From Acidisarcina sp. (GTDB lineage: Bacteria; Acidobacteriota; Terriglobia; Terriglobales; Acidobacteriaceae), in the NCBI GenBank assembly GCA_035539175.1, contig DATLIY010000006.1, positions 124,001 to 188,000 on the forward strand: a DNA stretch of 64,000 nucleotides, read 5' to 3'. Numbering within the stretch: the first letter of the stretch is position 1; every line of letters starts with the position of its first letter. Both the position numbers and the translations under genes were made by a program. The notes beneath the pieces are model-generated. The model was not told the origin of the DNA. It did no database searches and saw nothing but the letters and a program-made list of their open reading frames with translations. Of this stretch, positions 37,826 to 46,426 are shown piece after piece.

Positions 37826-37837
37826 AATTACCGCAAT
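37826..37837 (+). promoter_or_regulatory. 12-bp element repeated before both sister hydrolase genes (copy 2)
   Basis: AATTACCGCAAT, identical to the copy at 36326-36337, 102 bases before the chosen start of the lipoprotein hydrolase gene and 24 bases before the earliest in-frame ATG (37862). Confidence 0.45.
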
Positions 37838-37939
37838 TACTTGACGCTCCCGCCATAGGAAATGAGGATGGTGCGTCGTGCGGTTCGCCTGCACTTTGCT
37901 GCTGTACGCGGAAATCAAACACAGAGGAAATTAATCAAA

Positions 37940-39658
37940 ATGCAGAGGAAGCGGCAGAGCATGGACCCTCGAACTTTTCTGGCGTTGGCGGTCCTGACGG
38001 CCAACGTGCTACTTGCAGGTTGCGGAGGCTATGCAGCGATTCAGGCACCGGCGCCATTGTCGCCCACGTCCCCGACAACGCAAACGACCATCGCCGACCA
38101 GATCGGCGTGACCAATGTGTCCGCGCTTTACCAGTACAACAAAAGCGAGTCGCTCCTCGATGAAGGGCGGAATCGCATGGCCTCCAATTCCAGCGAGTTC
38201 GGCGCCGGCCTCGGCACTCACGTGATGAAGCTCTGGTTATCAAGCAGCTATGCTACCTCCTATCCGAATACAACGGATTGGGGCACGATCAACTCGCTCT
38301 CCGACCTGGCCAACTCGCCTCCCTATACGCGCGCCTTCAACGATCCAAACTTCAATACCTATATTCTCGAGTCCTTCGAGTTCTGCCAGAAAACCAACAT
38401 TGGCACATGGGGAGAAACGCTCTGGAAGTCGGCCTCGTTTGCCACGGATACGACGTTGCAGAAGTGTGTTCACGATCAGTTCTACGCTCTGACGCAAGCC
38501 CTGCTGACCCATTACAACAATTCCGGCAAGACATTCGTGCTGCAGAACTGGGAGAGCGATAACGCGCTCGCTCCTCAAAACACCCGCGACTTCAGCCCCA
38601 CCCCGTCCGCGTCGCAAACATGCCCGGCCACCGATACCTCGGCCTTCTGCGTCGCCGTGCGCAACATGATCCTCTGGCTTCAACTCCGGCAACAAGGTGT
38701 TTCTGACGCCCGCAAAGCCACGTCTTATACGAATGTCACGGTTGCCGCTGCAGCGGAGATAAACCAGGTTCCCGGCTACAACTCCAGCTGGACTTACCCC
38801 AGCACCGTCGATCTGGTCATCCCGTCTCTGTCGATGGATCTGTACTCCTGCTCCTGCTACCCGCCGTCCGTTCCCGGTAATGAATATGCACTCTTCGGCA
38901 TGCTGGACTATCTCAAGAGCAAGCGCCACGACTCTGCGCAGTACGGGTCGCAGAATATCTACGTAGGTGAGTTCGCTACGCACGAGCAAATGTTCTACTC
39001 CGGCAATAACTGGACGGAGACCTCTTCGCAGCAGGCGCGCGTTGCAAATGCCCGGCAGGTGGAAAATGCTCTGCGCTGGGGTGCCCGCTGGGCCATTTAT
39101 TGGGAGCTCTACAACAACGTAGGCAGTGCATCGAGTAACGCCGGCTTCTGGCTGATACGCCCGCCCGGAGGCGGCTCCGACGGCCAGCAGCCCGACATGA
39201 CCCAGACCTGGGATTATTTGCAGAACATCATGGGGAAGGATATCGGCAACTACCGCTACGTTTACGAAGCGGAGAACCATTTCACCGCCGTCATCGGTGG
39301 AGCCGCCGCGGAAACAACAGACCCCTCTCTCTCCGGAGGGCGAGGCCTATGGCTTTCCGGTGCGAATGCGGGTTCCGCTCTTACCTTCGACGTCTACGTT
39401 CCTTCGAGCGGCAGCTATAAGCTTACGGTCGACATGCAGACTGGTCCGGCGCACGGTACTTTCAACGTTAAGCTCAATTCCGTCCAGGCAGGTTCAACCT
39501 ACGATACCTATAGCGCCACTAAGGGCTATCAGACTTACACGGTCTACACTGGAAATATACCTGCTGGCAACACAACTATAGACCTCGTCGTAAGCGGCAA
39601 AAATGCTTCGGCAACCGGTTTTGATCTTGTAGCCGACTCCATCCGTATCGCGCCGTGA
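37940..39658 (+). CDS. glycoside-hydrolase-like lipoprotein with C-terminal carbohydrate-binding-like domain
   Basis: Start chosen at ATG 37940, with AGAGGAAA about ten bases upstream; in-frame ATGs at 37862 and 37961 are alternatives, the first giving an unusually long N-terminal extension. The lipobox is VLLAGC, so the protein is lipid-anchored. The barrel domain repeats the blocks of the upstream gene: FVLQNWESDN, AAAEINQVPG, IYVGEFATHE, WAIYWELYNN and GFWLIRPPGG. A beta-sandwich of about 130 residues follows (YRYVYEAENHF...GGRGLWLSGANAGSALTFDVYVPSSGSYKL), resembling CBM6/CBM35-type sugar-binding modules. It probably binds and cuts the same polysaccharide as its sister at the cell surface. 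Family number not assignable by eye. Confidence 0.74.
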   Translation: MQRKRQSMDPRTFLALAVLTANVLLAGCGGYAAIQAPAPLSPTSPTTQTTIADQIGVTNVSALYQYNKSESLLDEGRNRMASNSSEFGAGLGTHVMKLWLSSSYATSYPNTTDWGTINSLSDLANSPPYTRAFNDPNFNTYILESFEFCQKTNIGTWGETLWKSASFATDTTLQKCVHDQFYALTQALLTHYNNSGKTFVLQNWESDNALAPQNTRDFSPTPSASQTCPATDTSAFCVAVRNMILWLQLRQQGVSDARKATSYTNVTVAAAAEINQVPGYNSSWTYPSTVDLVIPSLSMDLYSCSCYPPSVPGNEYALFGMLDYLKSKRHDSAQYGSQNIYVGEFATHEQMFYSGNNWTETSSQQARVANARQVENALRWGARWAIYWELYNNVGSASSNAGFWLIRPPGGGSDGQQPDMTQTWDYLQNIMGKDIGNYRYVYEAENHFTAVIGGAAAETTDPSLSGGRGLWLSGANAGSALTFDVYVPSSGSYKLTVDMQTGPAHGTFNVKLNSVQAGSTYDTYSATKGYQTYTVYTGNIPAGNTTIDLVVSGKNASATGFDLVADSIRIAP

Positions 39659-39874
39659 CTGGAAATACAAATGGGGGCTGTTGACGCTTGGGAAAAGTCC
39701 GATGATTGAAAGTAAAGTCGCCATCGCCGGCAAGAAAAACAACTCATGGGGCGAACGCAACGGCGGCCGACCCTCGAATACGTGGTCCACGGTGGGAGCA
39801 GCAACCTTCGGCGCGCAGGGATTCGCGATATCGAGGCCGGGAGTCAGGTTGATCTGCTAAAATCAACATCTCCC

Positions 39875-41257
39875 ATGCATGATGTCGAAAATCCGAAAAC
39901 ACCCCCAGGTGTCGAAAAACGATTATCGGGTAAAGTCATTGTCCCGGAAGTCGGCCTGAGTGCGGGGGAAGTTCTCGACCAATGCGCCAGAATTACGGAA
40001 AGCGAAGAGTTTCGAACAGCTCCCTTGCAGCAAAGGCTGCTTTTGCATTTAGTTTCAGAGACGCTCGAAGGGCGGGGGCTGGAACTGAAGGAGTATTCGG
40101 TCGGAGTTGAGGTTTTCAATCGAGGCGCCGACTTCGATCCTCGAACCGACGCTGTGGTTCGCGTCAGCGTTGGGCAGTTGCGCCGCCGCCTGGCAGCCTA
40201 TTACACGACCGCAGGCACTCAGGATGACATTGTCATCAATATTCCGAAGGGCCACTATTGGGCGGAGTTCAATCAGGCGTCCCGCAAGGAGGACTACAGT
40301 TCCGCCAGCGTGACGGTACCGCTCTCCGATGTTCCAGTGGAAGTGCAACCAATCCTTGAGCTCCCTGCCAAGAACCCAACACAGCGGTCGAAGCAGACCT
40401 TTTCGTGGCCGTGGCTTCTTGCAGTGGCACTAGTCGTGGCACTTCCTTCCTTCTGGCTGGGATTGCACCGCGGCTCCAGCCAGTCGGCACTTTCTGGCGG
40501 AGACATTCGCAAGAGCCTTTTCTGGTCAATGTTCTTAGAGGGAGATCCTCATGCCGTCGCGGTCATCGGAGTAGCCACCACGGCCTCGATTGGTCCGGTG
40601 GTGGTGCGTATGCCCAGCGTAAACGATGCAGGGGCAATCTCTACTAATAAGGAGATGCAGAAGATTGCTGCGCTTTTTGGGCAATCGCCTCTCCCGTATA
40701 GCGTTTACACGGGCATTGGAGACGCCATTGCGGCAGCGCGGCTGGAGCATGCCTTTGCCGCATCCTCGCTCGATTTGCCGATCCTTCCCTCGAAGGAGGT
40801 CCGTTTCAGCGATCTGCACTCGCAAAACGTTGTCTTTATATCCTCCCTGCGTTTCCGCGATCTGCACAGCTCGCTCGACCGCAAGCGAGATTTCGAGGCC
40901 GAGGATATCGGTGATGACCGCATTCGGATTGTGAACCATGCGCCTCGTGCCGGAGAGCAGTCATTCTATTATTCGATTGAGGGCTCATCCGGTCCATCAA
41001 CGGATTATGCATTGATCTCGATCTTGCCCGGAACGGAGAGCGACCACAGGATCATGGAAGTGGGCGGGACCGCTACGCTGGGCACAGCAGGTGCGGCCCA
41101 GTATCTCACTGAGGCTGCCAGCCTGTCGGAGTTGGATGGTCGATTAAGAAAGGACCGTCCTGCAGGTGCCTCCAGCGTGCAGGTGCTTCTGCGTGTCGAT
41201 ATCCTGGACAACCAGATCGTGTCCGTACACTATGCGACGCACCATTGGATCCGTTGA
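39875..41257 (+). CDS. membrane-anchored winged-helix transcriptional regulator (ToxR/CadC-like layout)
   Basis: A 460-residue protein if started at ATG 39875; an upstream ATG (39746) would add 43 residues of poor quality, and neither start has a good ribosome-binding site. The N-terminal part has a winged-helix-like domain with FRTAPLQQRLLLHLV, LKEYSVGVEVFNRGADFDPRTDAVVRVSVGQLRRRLAAYY and the wing INIPKGHYWAEF. One membrane helix follows (WPWLLAVALVVALPSFWLGL), then an extracytoplasmic domain of about 260 residues ending in TDYALISILPG...VQVLLRVD. The product of 54626-55918 has the same order and motifs. I infer a one-component sensor that reads a signal outside the membrane and acts directly on DNA. 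Confidence 0.75.
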   Translation: MHDVENPKTPPGVEKRLSGKVIVPEVGLSAGEVLDQCARITESEEFRTAPLQQRLLLHLVSETLEGRGLELKEYSVGVEVFNRGADFDPRTDAVVRVSVGQLRRRLAAYYTTAGTQDDIVINIPKGHYWAEFNQASRKEDYSSASVTVPLSDVPVEVQPILELPAKNPTQRSKQTFSWPWLLAVALVVALPSFWLGLHRGSSQSALSGGDIRKSLFWSMFLEGDPHAVAVIGVATTASIGPVVVRMPSVNDAGAISTNKEMQKIAALFGQSPLPYSVYTGIGDAIAAARLEHAFAASSLDLPILPSKEVRFSDLHSQNVVFISSLRFRDLHSSLDRKRDFEAEDIGDDRIRIVNHAPRAGEQSFYYSIEGSSGPSTDYALISILPGTESDHRIMEVGGTATLGTAGAAQYLTEAASLSELDGRLRKDRPAGASSVQVLLRVDILDNQIVSVHYATHHWIR

Positions 41258-41815
41258 TATCTTTCTCTTAACCGTAAAATCTTTACTGCCAGCCTAAAAA
41301 ATCGATGCTCCGGAAAAGGGCATTTCCGTGAAATTCACAAATGGAGTCGGGCTGTTGGATCCGTACTGATGTTTGCCGCGGACCTCAGCACCCAGGGCGA
41401 TTCGGGGAGCATTCTCCATCAAATAACTTCTAGCGATCAGTCCGTAAATGGCGCCTATCGAAAAGATCAGGAGCGCCTTATTTTCATGTTTTACGCAATT
41501 TCCCCAATAAGTTCTAACCTCAGTGGTCCTGAGAATCGTCCTGGGTTATGAAGAAGTACCCAGGAGGCCGGTCCTCATCTCAGGCTATCGAACTCTGCTT
41601 CAGCTCCCGGCGCGTCAGCTCTCTGCCGAACGCGCGGAAAATAGCGGGGAGCATTAACGTTAAGTACTTCCGGATCAACGGAAAAATACTTCCCAGCTTC
41701 CAGAAAGCCTTTTCTAATGTGGAGGTCTTTTTAATCTGCGATCCCGGCAAGGAAATTCAGGATAACGAAACGTTAGATTTCTCTCGACGAGCGCAGCAAA
41801 AGACAAGGGAATCAA
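41258..41815. other. long intergenic region before the FAD oxidoreductase gene
   Basis: About 560 bases with only weak ORFs. The notable content is the composite element at 41654-41695. I found no RNA structure or promoter pair that I would defend; a long 5' leader is possible. Confidence 0.45.
41654..41695 (+). promoter_or_regulatory. composite regulatory element, copy B
   Basis: TTAACGTTAA (41654-41663), 13 bases, then AACGGAAAAATACTTCCCA (41677-41695). The blocks match copy A (30415-30456) at 10 of 10 and 17 of 19 positions with identical spacing. It ends 120 bases before the start of the FAD oxidoreductase gene, suggesting common control with the NHL/receptor/hydrolase operon. Confidence 0.65.
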
Positions 41816-43960
41816 GTGAAACGAATTCTTCTTACGCTCAGCTTCGGAATAGTGTTTCTTGTCTCCTTCCCAACTGCTTTCTTTGCACAGCCCGCCCTCG
41901 ATAAGCATTACGACGTGGTTGTTGCAGGTGCGGGCACGGGGGGTGTGTCGGCTGCCATTCAGGCTGCCAGAATGGGAGCCCGGGTTGCCCTGCTGGAAGA
42001 GAGCGACTGGATTGGAGGCCAACTGGCTGCAGGTGTGGGGACGATGGATGAAGGCGTCGGGCCGAACGGTACGCCGCCATCCGGTATCTACGCGGAGTTC
42101 CTGAAGCGCGCCTCTGCCTACTACTCGAGCCGGGGAAAATCGATCAGCACATGCTACTGGAGTGCCAATCTGCAGCATTGCGTCACGCCAATCGCCGCAC
42201 GTGAAATTCTGATGGACATGATCGACGAGGTGAATGCGAAGGGCGCTCAGGGATCGCGCGGGCATATCGATCTTTACCTTCAGGATCGCGTTACCCGCGT
42301 TCTGGCGAAGGACGACGTTGTCACCGGTGTTGTTACGTCGCAGAATCAGCAATGGTCGTCTTCGATTCTCATCGACGCGACGGAGTATGGCGACGTAATC
42401 CCCCTGACGCCGGCGCGCTACCGTATGGGCCATTCCGTGAATGCAGACGGTGAGCCCAGTTGCATCCAGGCAATCACCTGGGTCGCTGAGATCAAAAAGT
42501 ACCCGCAGGGCATGCCCAAGGGGTTTGTGTTGCAGGATCCGCCGTCAGGGTATGAAAAGTGGAAACCGAACTTTGAAACCTCCATGCGCATCGACGGGAA
42601 CCCGGCAGATCGGAAGCTTCCGGTTAGCTTTGCTGAGTACGTTGGCTACCGGGGATTACCCGATACTGCCAATCCCGCGAATTATAACGGTGCCGAGATT
42701 GGCAAAATCACGCGCAGCGCGATGAACTGGTTCAACGATCTCGACGTGACCACCGACCTCTTCGACCGCACCAAGCGACAGCGGATTCTCTGCGAGGCGA
42801 AGCGGAAGACACTGGCCAATATTTACTACTTCCAGCATGAAATGGGCGAAACGCAATGGTCAGTGGCCAATGACGAAGGCTTTGACACGTCTTATAACAA
42901 GATGAATTCGTGCCCTGACATTCCGGCAGAATACAAAGCCGTCGAAGAAAATCTTCCCCAGATTCCCTATGTGCGCGAGAGCATTCGGATTGTAGGGGAA
43001 TACACGCTCACCGGTGGCGATATTCGCCGCGAGCGCAATTGGTCGATGTCGGTGAAGGGTTTCACGGATGCAATTGCTGTTGGTGATTACGCCGACGATC
43101 TCCATAGCTGTAACTCCAAGCCGGAATTCTTCGAACAGGACCTCGAACACATTACAGATTTGCCACCGGGGTTTCGCTTCGGACCATTTCAGGTGCCTCT
43201 GCGTTCCCTCATTCCAGAGAAAGTCGACGGACTTCTCGCTGCGGAAAAGAACATATCGCAATCGCGCCTGGCCAACGGAGCCACCCGGCTCCAGCCGATT
43301 ACGATGCTGACAGGTCAGGCGGCGGGTGCGCTGGCGGCGCTGGCGATATCCGAACACAAGCAGCCCAGGTATGTGGATCCGCAGCAAGTGCAGCTTACTT
43401 TGCTTGCGTCTGGAGTGATTCTCTCGCGTCAGCATCTGAGCCTCACGATCGGCTCCAAGGTGTGGCAGGCTGTCGAGTTTGCCCTCGTCAATGGATGGAT
43501 AGGGGACGAGGAGAACATCGACTTCGACCCGCACAAAACTGTCACGCGATCAATCGGGGCACGGATCCTGGCGAAAGCATTCCTGAGCAACAATTCTCAT
43601 AGCCTATCGGTGGCTGACATTACGCACAAGTTCGATATGGCGCCGAACACGGTGAAGCAGATCTATCCTGACGTTCCTCTTTATTCAGCCGATTTCAATG
43701 CCGTGACCGCCTTACATAATGAAGGGGCCATTGTGCCGTGCGTGCAGAAGAACAAGAATTTTTGCCCCGACGATCCGCTGACGCCAGGTGAATTTCTGCA
43801 ATCGGTAACGCGGTTAATGAGAAAGAAGAAGTGGGATTCGGGGACGGAAAAGCCGATGCTCGTGAATTCCACGCCTGACCGCGGACGTCAGCAGTTGACG
43901 ATCGAAGACGCGGCGGTCATTCTCTGTAACGCTGCACGCGTGAAGGCCAGCAGGAATTAG
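41816..43960 (+). CDS. exported FAD-dependent oxidoreductase
   Basis: A 714-residue GTG-start protein with AAGGGA seven bases upstream. A signal peptide (LLTLSFGIVFLVSFPTAFFAQ) is followed directly by the dinucleotide-binding motif YDVVVAGAGTGGVSAAIQAARMG, then GGQLAAGVGTMDEG and SILIDATEYGDVIPL, the pattern of the large FAD-oxidoreductase family often encoded with polysaccharide-degrading genes. A late block, ISQSRLANGATRLQP...TGQAAGALAALA, completes the FAD site. About 170 C-terminal residues form an extra domain with a repeated helical motif. Oxidation of a sugar or sugar acid is inferred from context; the electron acceptor is unknown. It follows the membrane-anchored regulator gene after a long gap. 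Confidence 0.85.
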   Translation: MKRILLTLSFGIVFLVSFPTAFFAQPALDKHYDVVVAGAGTGGVSAAIQAARMGARVALLEESDWIGGQLAAGVGTMDEGVGPNGTPPSGIYAEFLKRASAYYSSRGKSISTCYWSANLQHCVTPIAAREILMDMIDEVNAKGAQGSRGHIDLYLQDRVTRVLAKDDVVTGVVTSQNQQWSSSILIDATEYGDVIPLTPARYRMGHSVNADGEPSCIQAITWVAEIKKYPQGMPKGFVLQDPPSGYEKWKPNFETSMRIDGNPADRKLPVSFAEYVGYRGLPDTANPANYNGAEIGKITRSAMNWFNDLDVTTDLFDRTKRQRILCEAKRKTLANIYYFQHEMGETQWSVANDEGFDTSYNKMNSCPDIPAEYKAVEENLPQIPYVRESIRIVGEYTLTGGDIRRERNWSMSVKGFTDAIAVGDYADDLHSCNSKPEFFEQDLEHITDLPPGFRFGPFQVPLRSLIPEKVDGLLAAEKNISQSRLANGATRLQPITMLTGQAAGALAALAISEHKQPRYVDPQQVQLTLLASGVILSRQHLSLTIGSKVWQAVEFALVNGWIGDEENIDFDPHKTVTRSIGARILAKAFLSNNSHSLSVADITHKFDMAPNTVKQIYPDVPLYSADFNAVTALHNEGAIVPCVQKNKNFCPDDPLTPGEFLQSVTRLMRKKKWDSGTEKPMLVNSTPDRGRQQLTIEDAAVILCNAARVKASRN

Positions 43961-44057
43961 GGTCACTGCCTTCAAGGGCAAAAACGATGCAGGGGAGGGA
44001 ATCGAGGACAGCGAGGAGAGGCTGGTTATTCGGTAGCTCCTGCCGTTTTTGTCAGCA

Positions 44058-44091
44058 AGGTCCGCAAGCTGCCTGAACAGTTTGCGGACCT
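44058..44091. terminator. bidirectional terminator-like hairpin between convergent genes
   Basis: AGGTCCGCAA (44058-44067) pairs with TTGCGGACCT (44082-44091); after one G-T wobble, CTG/CAG extends the stem around a 6-base loop. It lies between the convergent FAD oxidoreductase and GH2 genes. There is no strong T-run on either side, so its terminator role is moderately supported. A second, smaller hairpin (GCACTG...CAGTGC) follows from about 44099. Confidence 0.55.
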
Positions 44092-44209
44092 ATATCAATG
44101 CACTGAGTCCCGTGGCGGGCCCCAGTGCTGAGCGTAAACCGTCAGCGATCCAGGGCAGCACGAACCAGCGGCCGTGCTGCACCCAGAAAGCGGGATTCTA
44201 CAATCCGTT

Positions 44210-46303
44210 TCATGCTTTTCGAATCACATTTTTGAGGGCCATAGCAGCAGGTTTTGGCTCCCCGTCAAAGTCAACAATGGACGTGTTGGCAGTGCAGGGG
44301 AAACAGTCGTGCCCCATCCAGAGAATCACTCCGCCGCATGCAGGGAAACGCGACTTCATGGCGGAGACGGCGAGCGTGAGCGCATCGGCCTGCCGCTTCT
44401 GGCTCCAAGTCACGAATTCTTCAAGAGACGCTGGCTCTCTCCCTTTCTCCAACGCGAATTTCGGCCACTCGATCCACCATGGCTGGCGGTTCCAGAGCGG
44501 ATTGCTGTGCGTTCCGGGCACCGCCGGCAGGTTCCCCCGGAAGCGGCGAATCATGGCCGCAGGGCTGGCCGAAGGTGCACCCATTTCGGAATGGAACATG
44601 GCGTCATCGTGCTGCCACAGATCGCGCCAGGCTCCGTCGACAGGGCCATCAAAGGTCCAGGGACCATGGACATCTTCGTGCTTATTCTCGCCGCACGTCT
44701 GTCGAGTGAAGCTGCCGATGGGGCCAAAGGGACTGGTGGGGACGAAGTAGCGGCCAGGATCGTGCTGCTGGACGATTTCTCTGAGCCGTTCGATCAGAGG
44801 ATGGTGCTCGATGGTAAGCGTTGGATCGCTGCTGACGTGACCCGCAAGGTCATCCTGCAGCTCGTTGCCGCCGCACCACAGAGCCAGCGATGTGTGGTGC
44901 TGCAGGCGCTGAATATACGACTCCGCCACCTCTGAGAGTCTCCGGATGGAGGTTTCATCCGCAGGCGGGTAGTTGTCCAGGCCGGAGCTGGAGAGAGGAA
45001 ATTCCTGCCAGACAAGAAAGCCATTTTCGTCGCACAGATCAAAGAGCCATTGGCGTTCAGGAAATCCGCCCCCCCATACGCGCAGCACATTCACGCCGAT
45101 ATCTCGATACACTGCGATTCTTTTGGTGTAGTCCTCGCGTTGCACGTCGGCAAAGTTGGGAAGAATCGGCGTCCAGTTCACTCCGAAGAGGAACAACTCC
45201 TTGCCATTCACGACGCAAAGATAGGGATGGGCGTTTTCCGCTGCACCCCGGGTGCGTTTCCACTCGATATGCCGGAAGCCAACTCGCAGCATTCTGGAAT
45301 CTATCAACTGATTCTGCTCGTCGAGAAGACGGATGTGGAGATCGTAGAGAGTCTGCTTGCCGAGTCCATTGGGCCACCAGAGTTCCACAGGCAAGTGATC
45401 CCATGAGAGCTCGGCAGCTCCCTCGCCAACAGCAACTGTTTGCTTGCGGAGTACCCGGTTGCCATCCTTGAGGGCCACTTCAAGAAGCTTGCCACCCGTC
45501 GTGGTAGCAGAGAATTGAAGGTTGCCAGTTATTGAATCGAGTGAAAGTCGCGGGATGCATCGAATCTTGCCAATTTCCGCTTCCCGCACGACTTCAAGAG
45601 TGACTGAATCCCAGATTCCGATCTGCACGAGGCGACTTGTCCAGTCCCAGGAGTAGTTGAAGCGCGGCTTTTCTTCTTTCATCCGCGATGTGTGTCCGAA
45701 CTGACCGAGCCAGCGGGGCGATTGCTGAAACCAGATTTGCAGCAGATTGCCCGATGGCTTTAGATGAGGCTTTAGATCAACCTCGTACGGCGTGAAGCTG
45801 CCTTCGAAATCGAGAACCGATGCCCCGTTTAGTAAGATACTGCCTGCATAGTCGAGCCCGCCGCAGCGTAGCCGCAACCTGGTTCCTTCCCGAAGCCACT
45901 CATCTGGAAGCTGTGTCTGATAGATCCAATCGCGATTCTCAACCCACTCCACCTCGCGAGCGTTCAGACCGACGTTCCAGTCCGGAATGATTCCGGCATT
46001 GAGCAGCGCCTTCTGTACGGATCCGGGTACCGGGGCGTCGATCGGACCAACTTCAGCATCCGGGGCCTGATGGATATCCGTGCACTTGTCTACACCCCAC
46101 AGAAAAGGGGCAAAGCCGCATACTTGCCATTTCAACGTACCCAGGTCCCAAACGCTCCGTGCATTGGGCGACTGGCGTCCTTCTGCGTTGCTAGTCTCTT
46201 TGCTCATTAGCGCGTCTGCCCCCGAAGGAGCCGCGAGAACAAGAGCGGCAGCACCGCCCATTTGGACAAATTCCCGCCGCGTCAGTCTTTCCTTTACAGG
46301 CAT
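44210..46303 (-). CDS. glycoside hydrolase family 2 protein (beta-mannosidase-like), exported
   Basis: Start placed at the ATG at 46303, with GGGAG six bases upstream, which puts the Tat motif near the N-terminus (RLTRREFVQMGGAAALVLAAP); ATGs at 46315 and 46348 lie further out. A 697-residue protein in GH2 order: sugar-binding jelly roll, immunoglobulin-like domain and TIM barrel. Barrel blocks include VNVLRVWGGGFPE, the acid/base site LWCGGNELQDD and the nucleophile site FHSEMGAPS. The GGNE block and overall layout favour beta-mannosidase-like members. It is last in the minus-strand glycan operon, with a 123-bp gap after the esterase gene. It would trim terminal sugars from oligosaccharides in the periplasm. 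Confidence 0.86.
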   Translation of the reverse strand: MPVKERLTRREFVQMGGAAALVLAAPSGADALMSKETSNAEGRQSPNARSVWDLGTLKWQVCGFAPFLWGVDKCTDIHQAPDAEVGPIDAPVPGSVQKALLNAGIIPDWNVGLNAREVEWVENRDWIYQTQLPDEWLREGTRLRLRCGGLDYAGSILLNGASVLDFEGSFTPYEVDLKPHLKPSGNLLQIWFQQSPRWLGQFGHTSRMKEEKPRFNYSWDWTSRLVQIGIWDSVTLEVVREAEIGKIRCIPRLSLDSITGNLQFSATTTGGKLLEVALKDGNRVLRKQTVAVGEGAAELSWDHLPVELWWPNGLGKQTLYDLHIRLLDEQNQLIDSRMLRVGFRHIEWKRTRGAAENAHPYLCVVNGKELFLFGVNWTPILPNFADVQREDYTKRIAVYRDIGVNVLRVWGGGFPERQWLFDLCDENGFLVWQEFPLSSSGLDNYPPADETSIRRLSEVAESYIQRLQHHTSLALWCGGNELQDDLAGHVSSDPTLTIEHHPLIERLREIVQQHDPGRYFVPTSPFGPIGSFTRQTCGENKHEDVHGPWTFDGPVDGAWRDLWQHDDAMFHSEMGAPSASPAAMIRRFRGNLPAVPGTHSNPLWNRQPWWIEWPKFALEKGREPASLEEFVTWSQKRQADALTLAVSAMKSRFPACGGVILWMGHDCFPCTANTSIVDFDGEPKPAAMALKNVIRKA

Positions 46304-46426
46304 CTCTTCTCCCATTTTCCTTGTGAATGCTGTGGCCTTTTCGGCCACAGCATTTTCATAAACATCCAGCGTCAGCCCGTTCGAGGCTGCTCTCCTATTT
46401 ATTCGAAGTTACATGTCAAAGTCTTA

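Noticed and set aside
38240-39280. 346-residue minus-strand ORF antisense to the lipoprotein hydrolase gene
   Set aside because: It lies wholly opposite a gene with a lipobox and conserved motifs; its own translation is rich in Arg/Val/Gly with no domain, signal or ribosome-binding site.
43961-44057. Possible small RNA or terminator immediately after the FAD oxidoreductase gene
   Set aside because: Only loosely complementary purine/pyrimidine runs; the convincing stem is further on at 44058-44091.
44049-44935. Two overlapping plus-strand ORFs (233 and 253 residues) opposite the GH2 gene
   Set aside because: Antisense to a gene with intact GH2 catalytic motifs; no supporting features.
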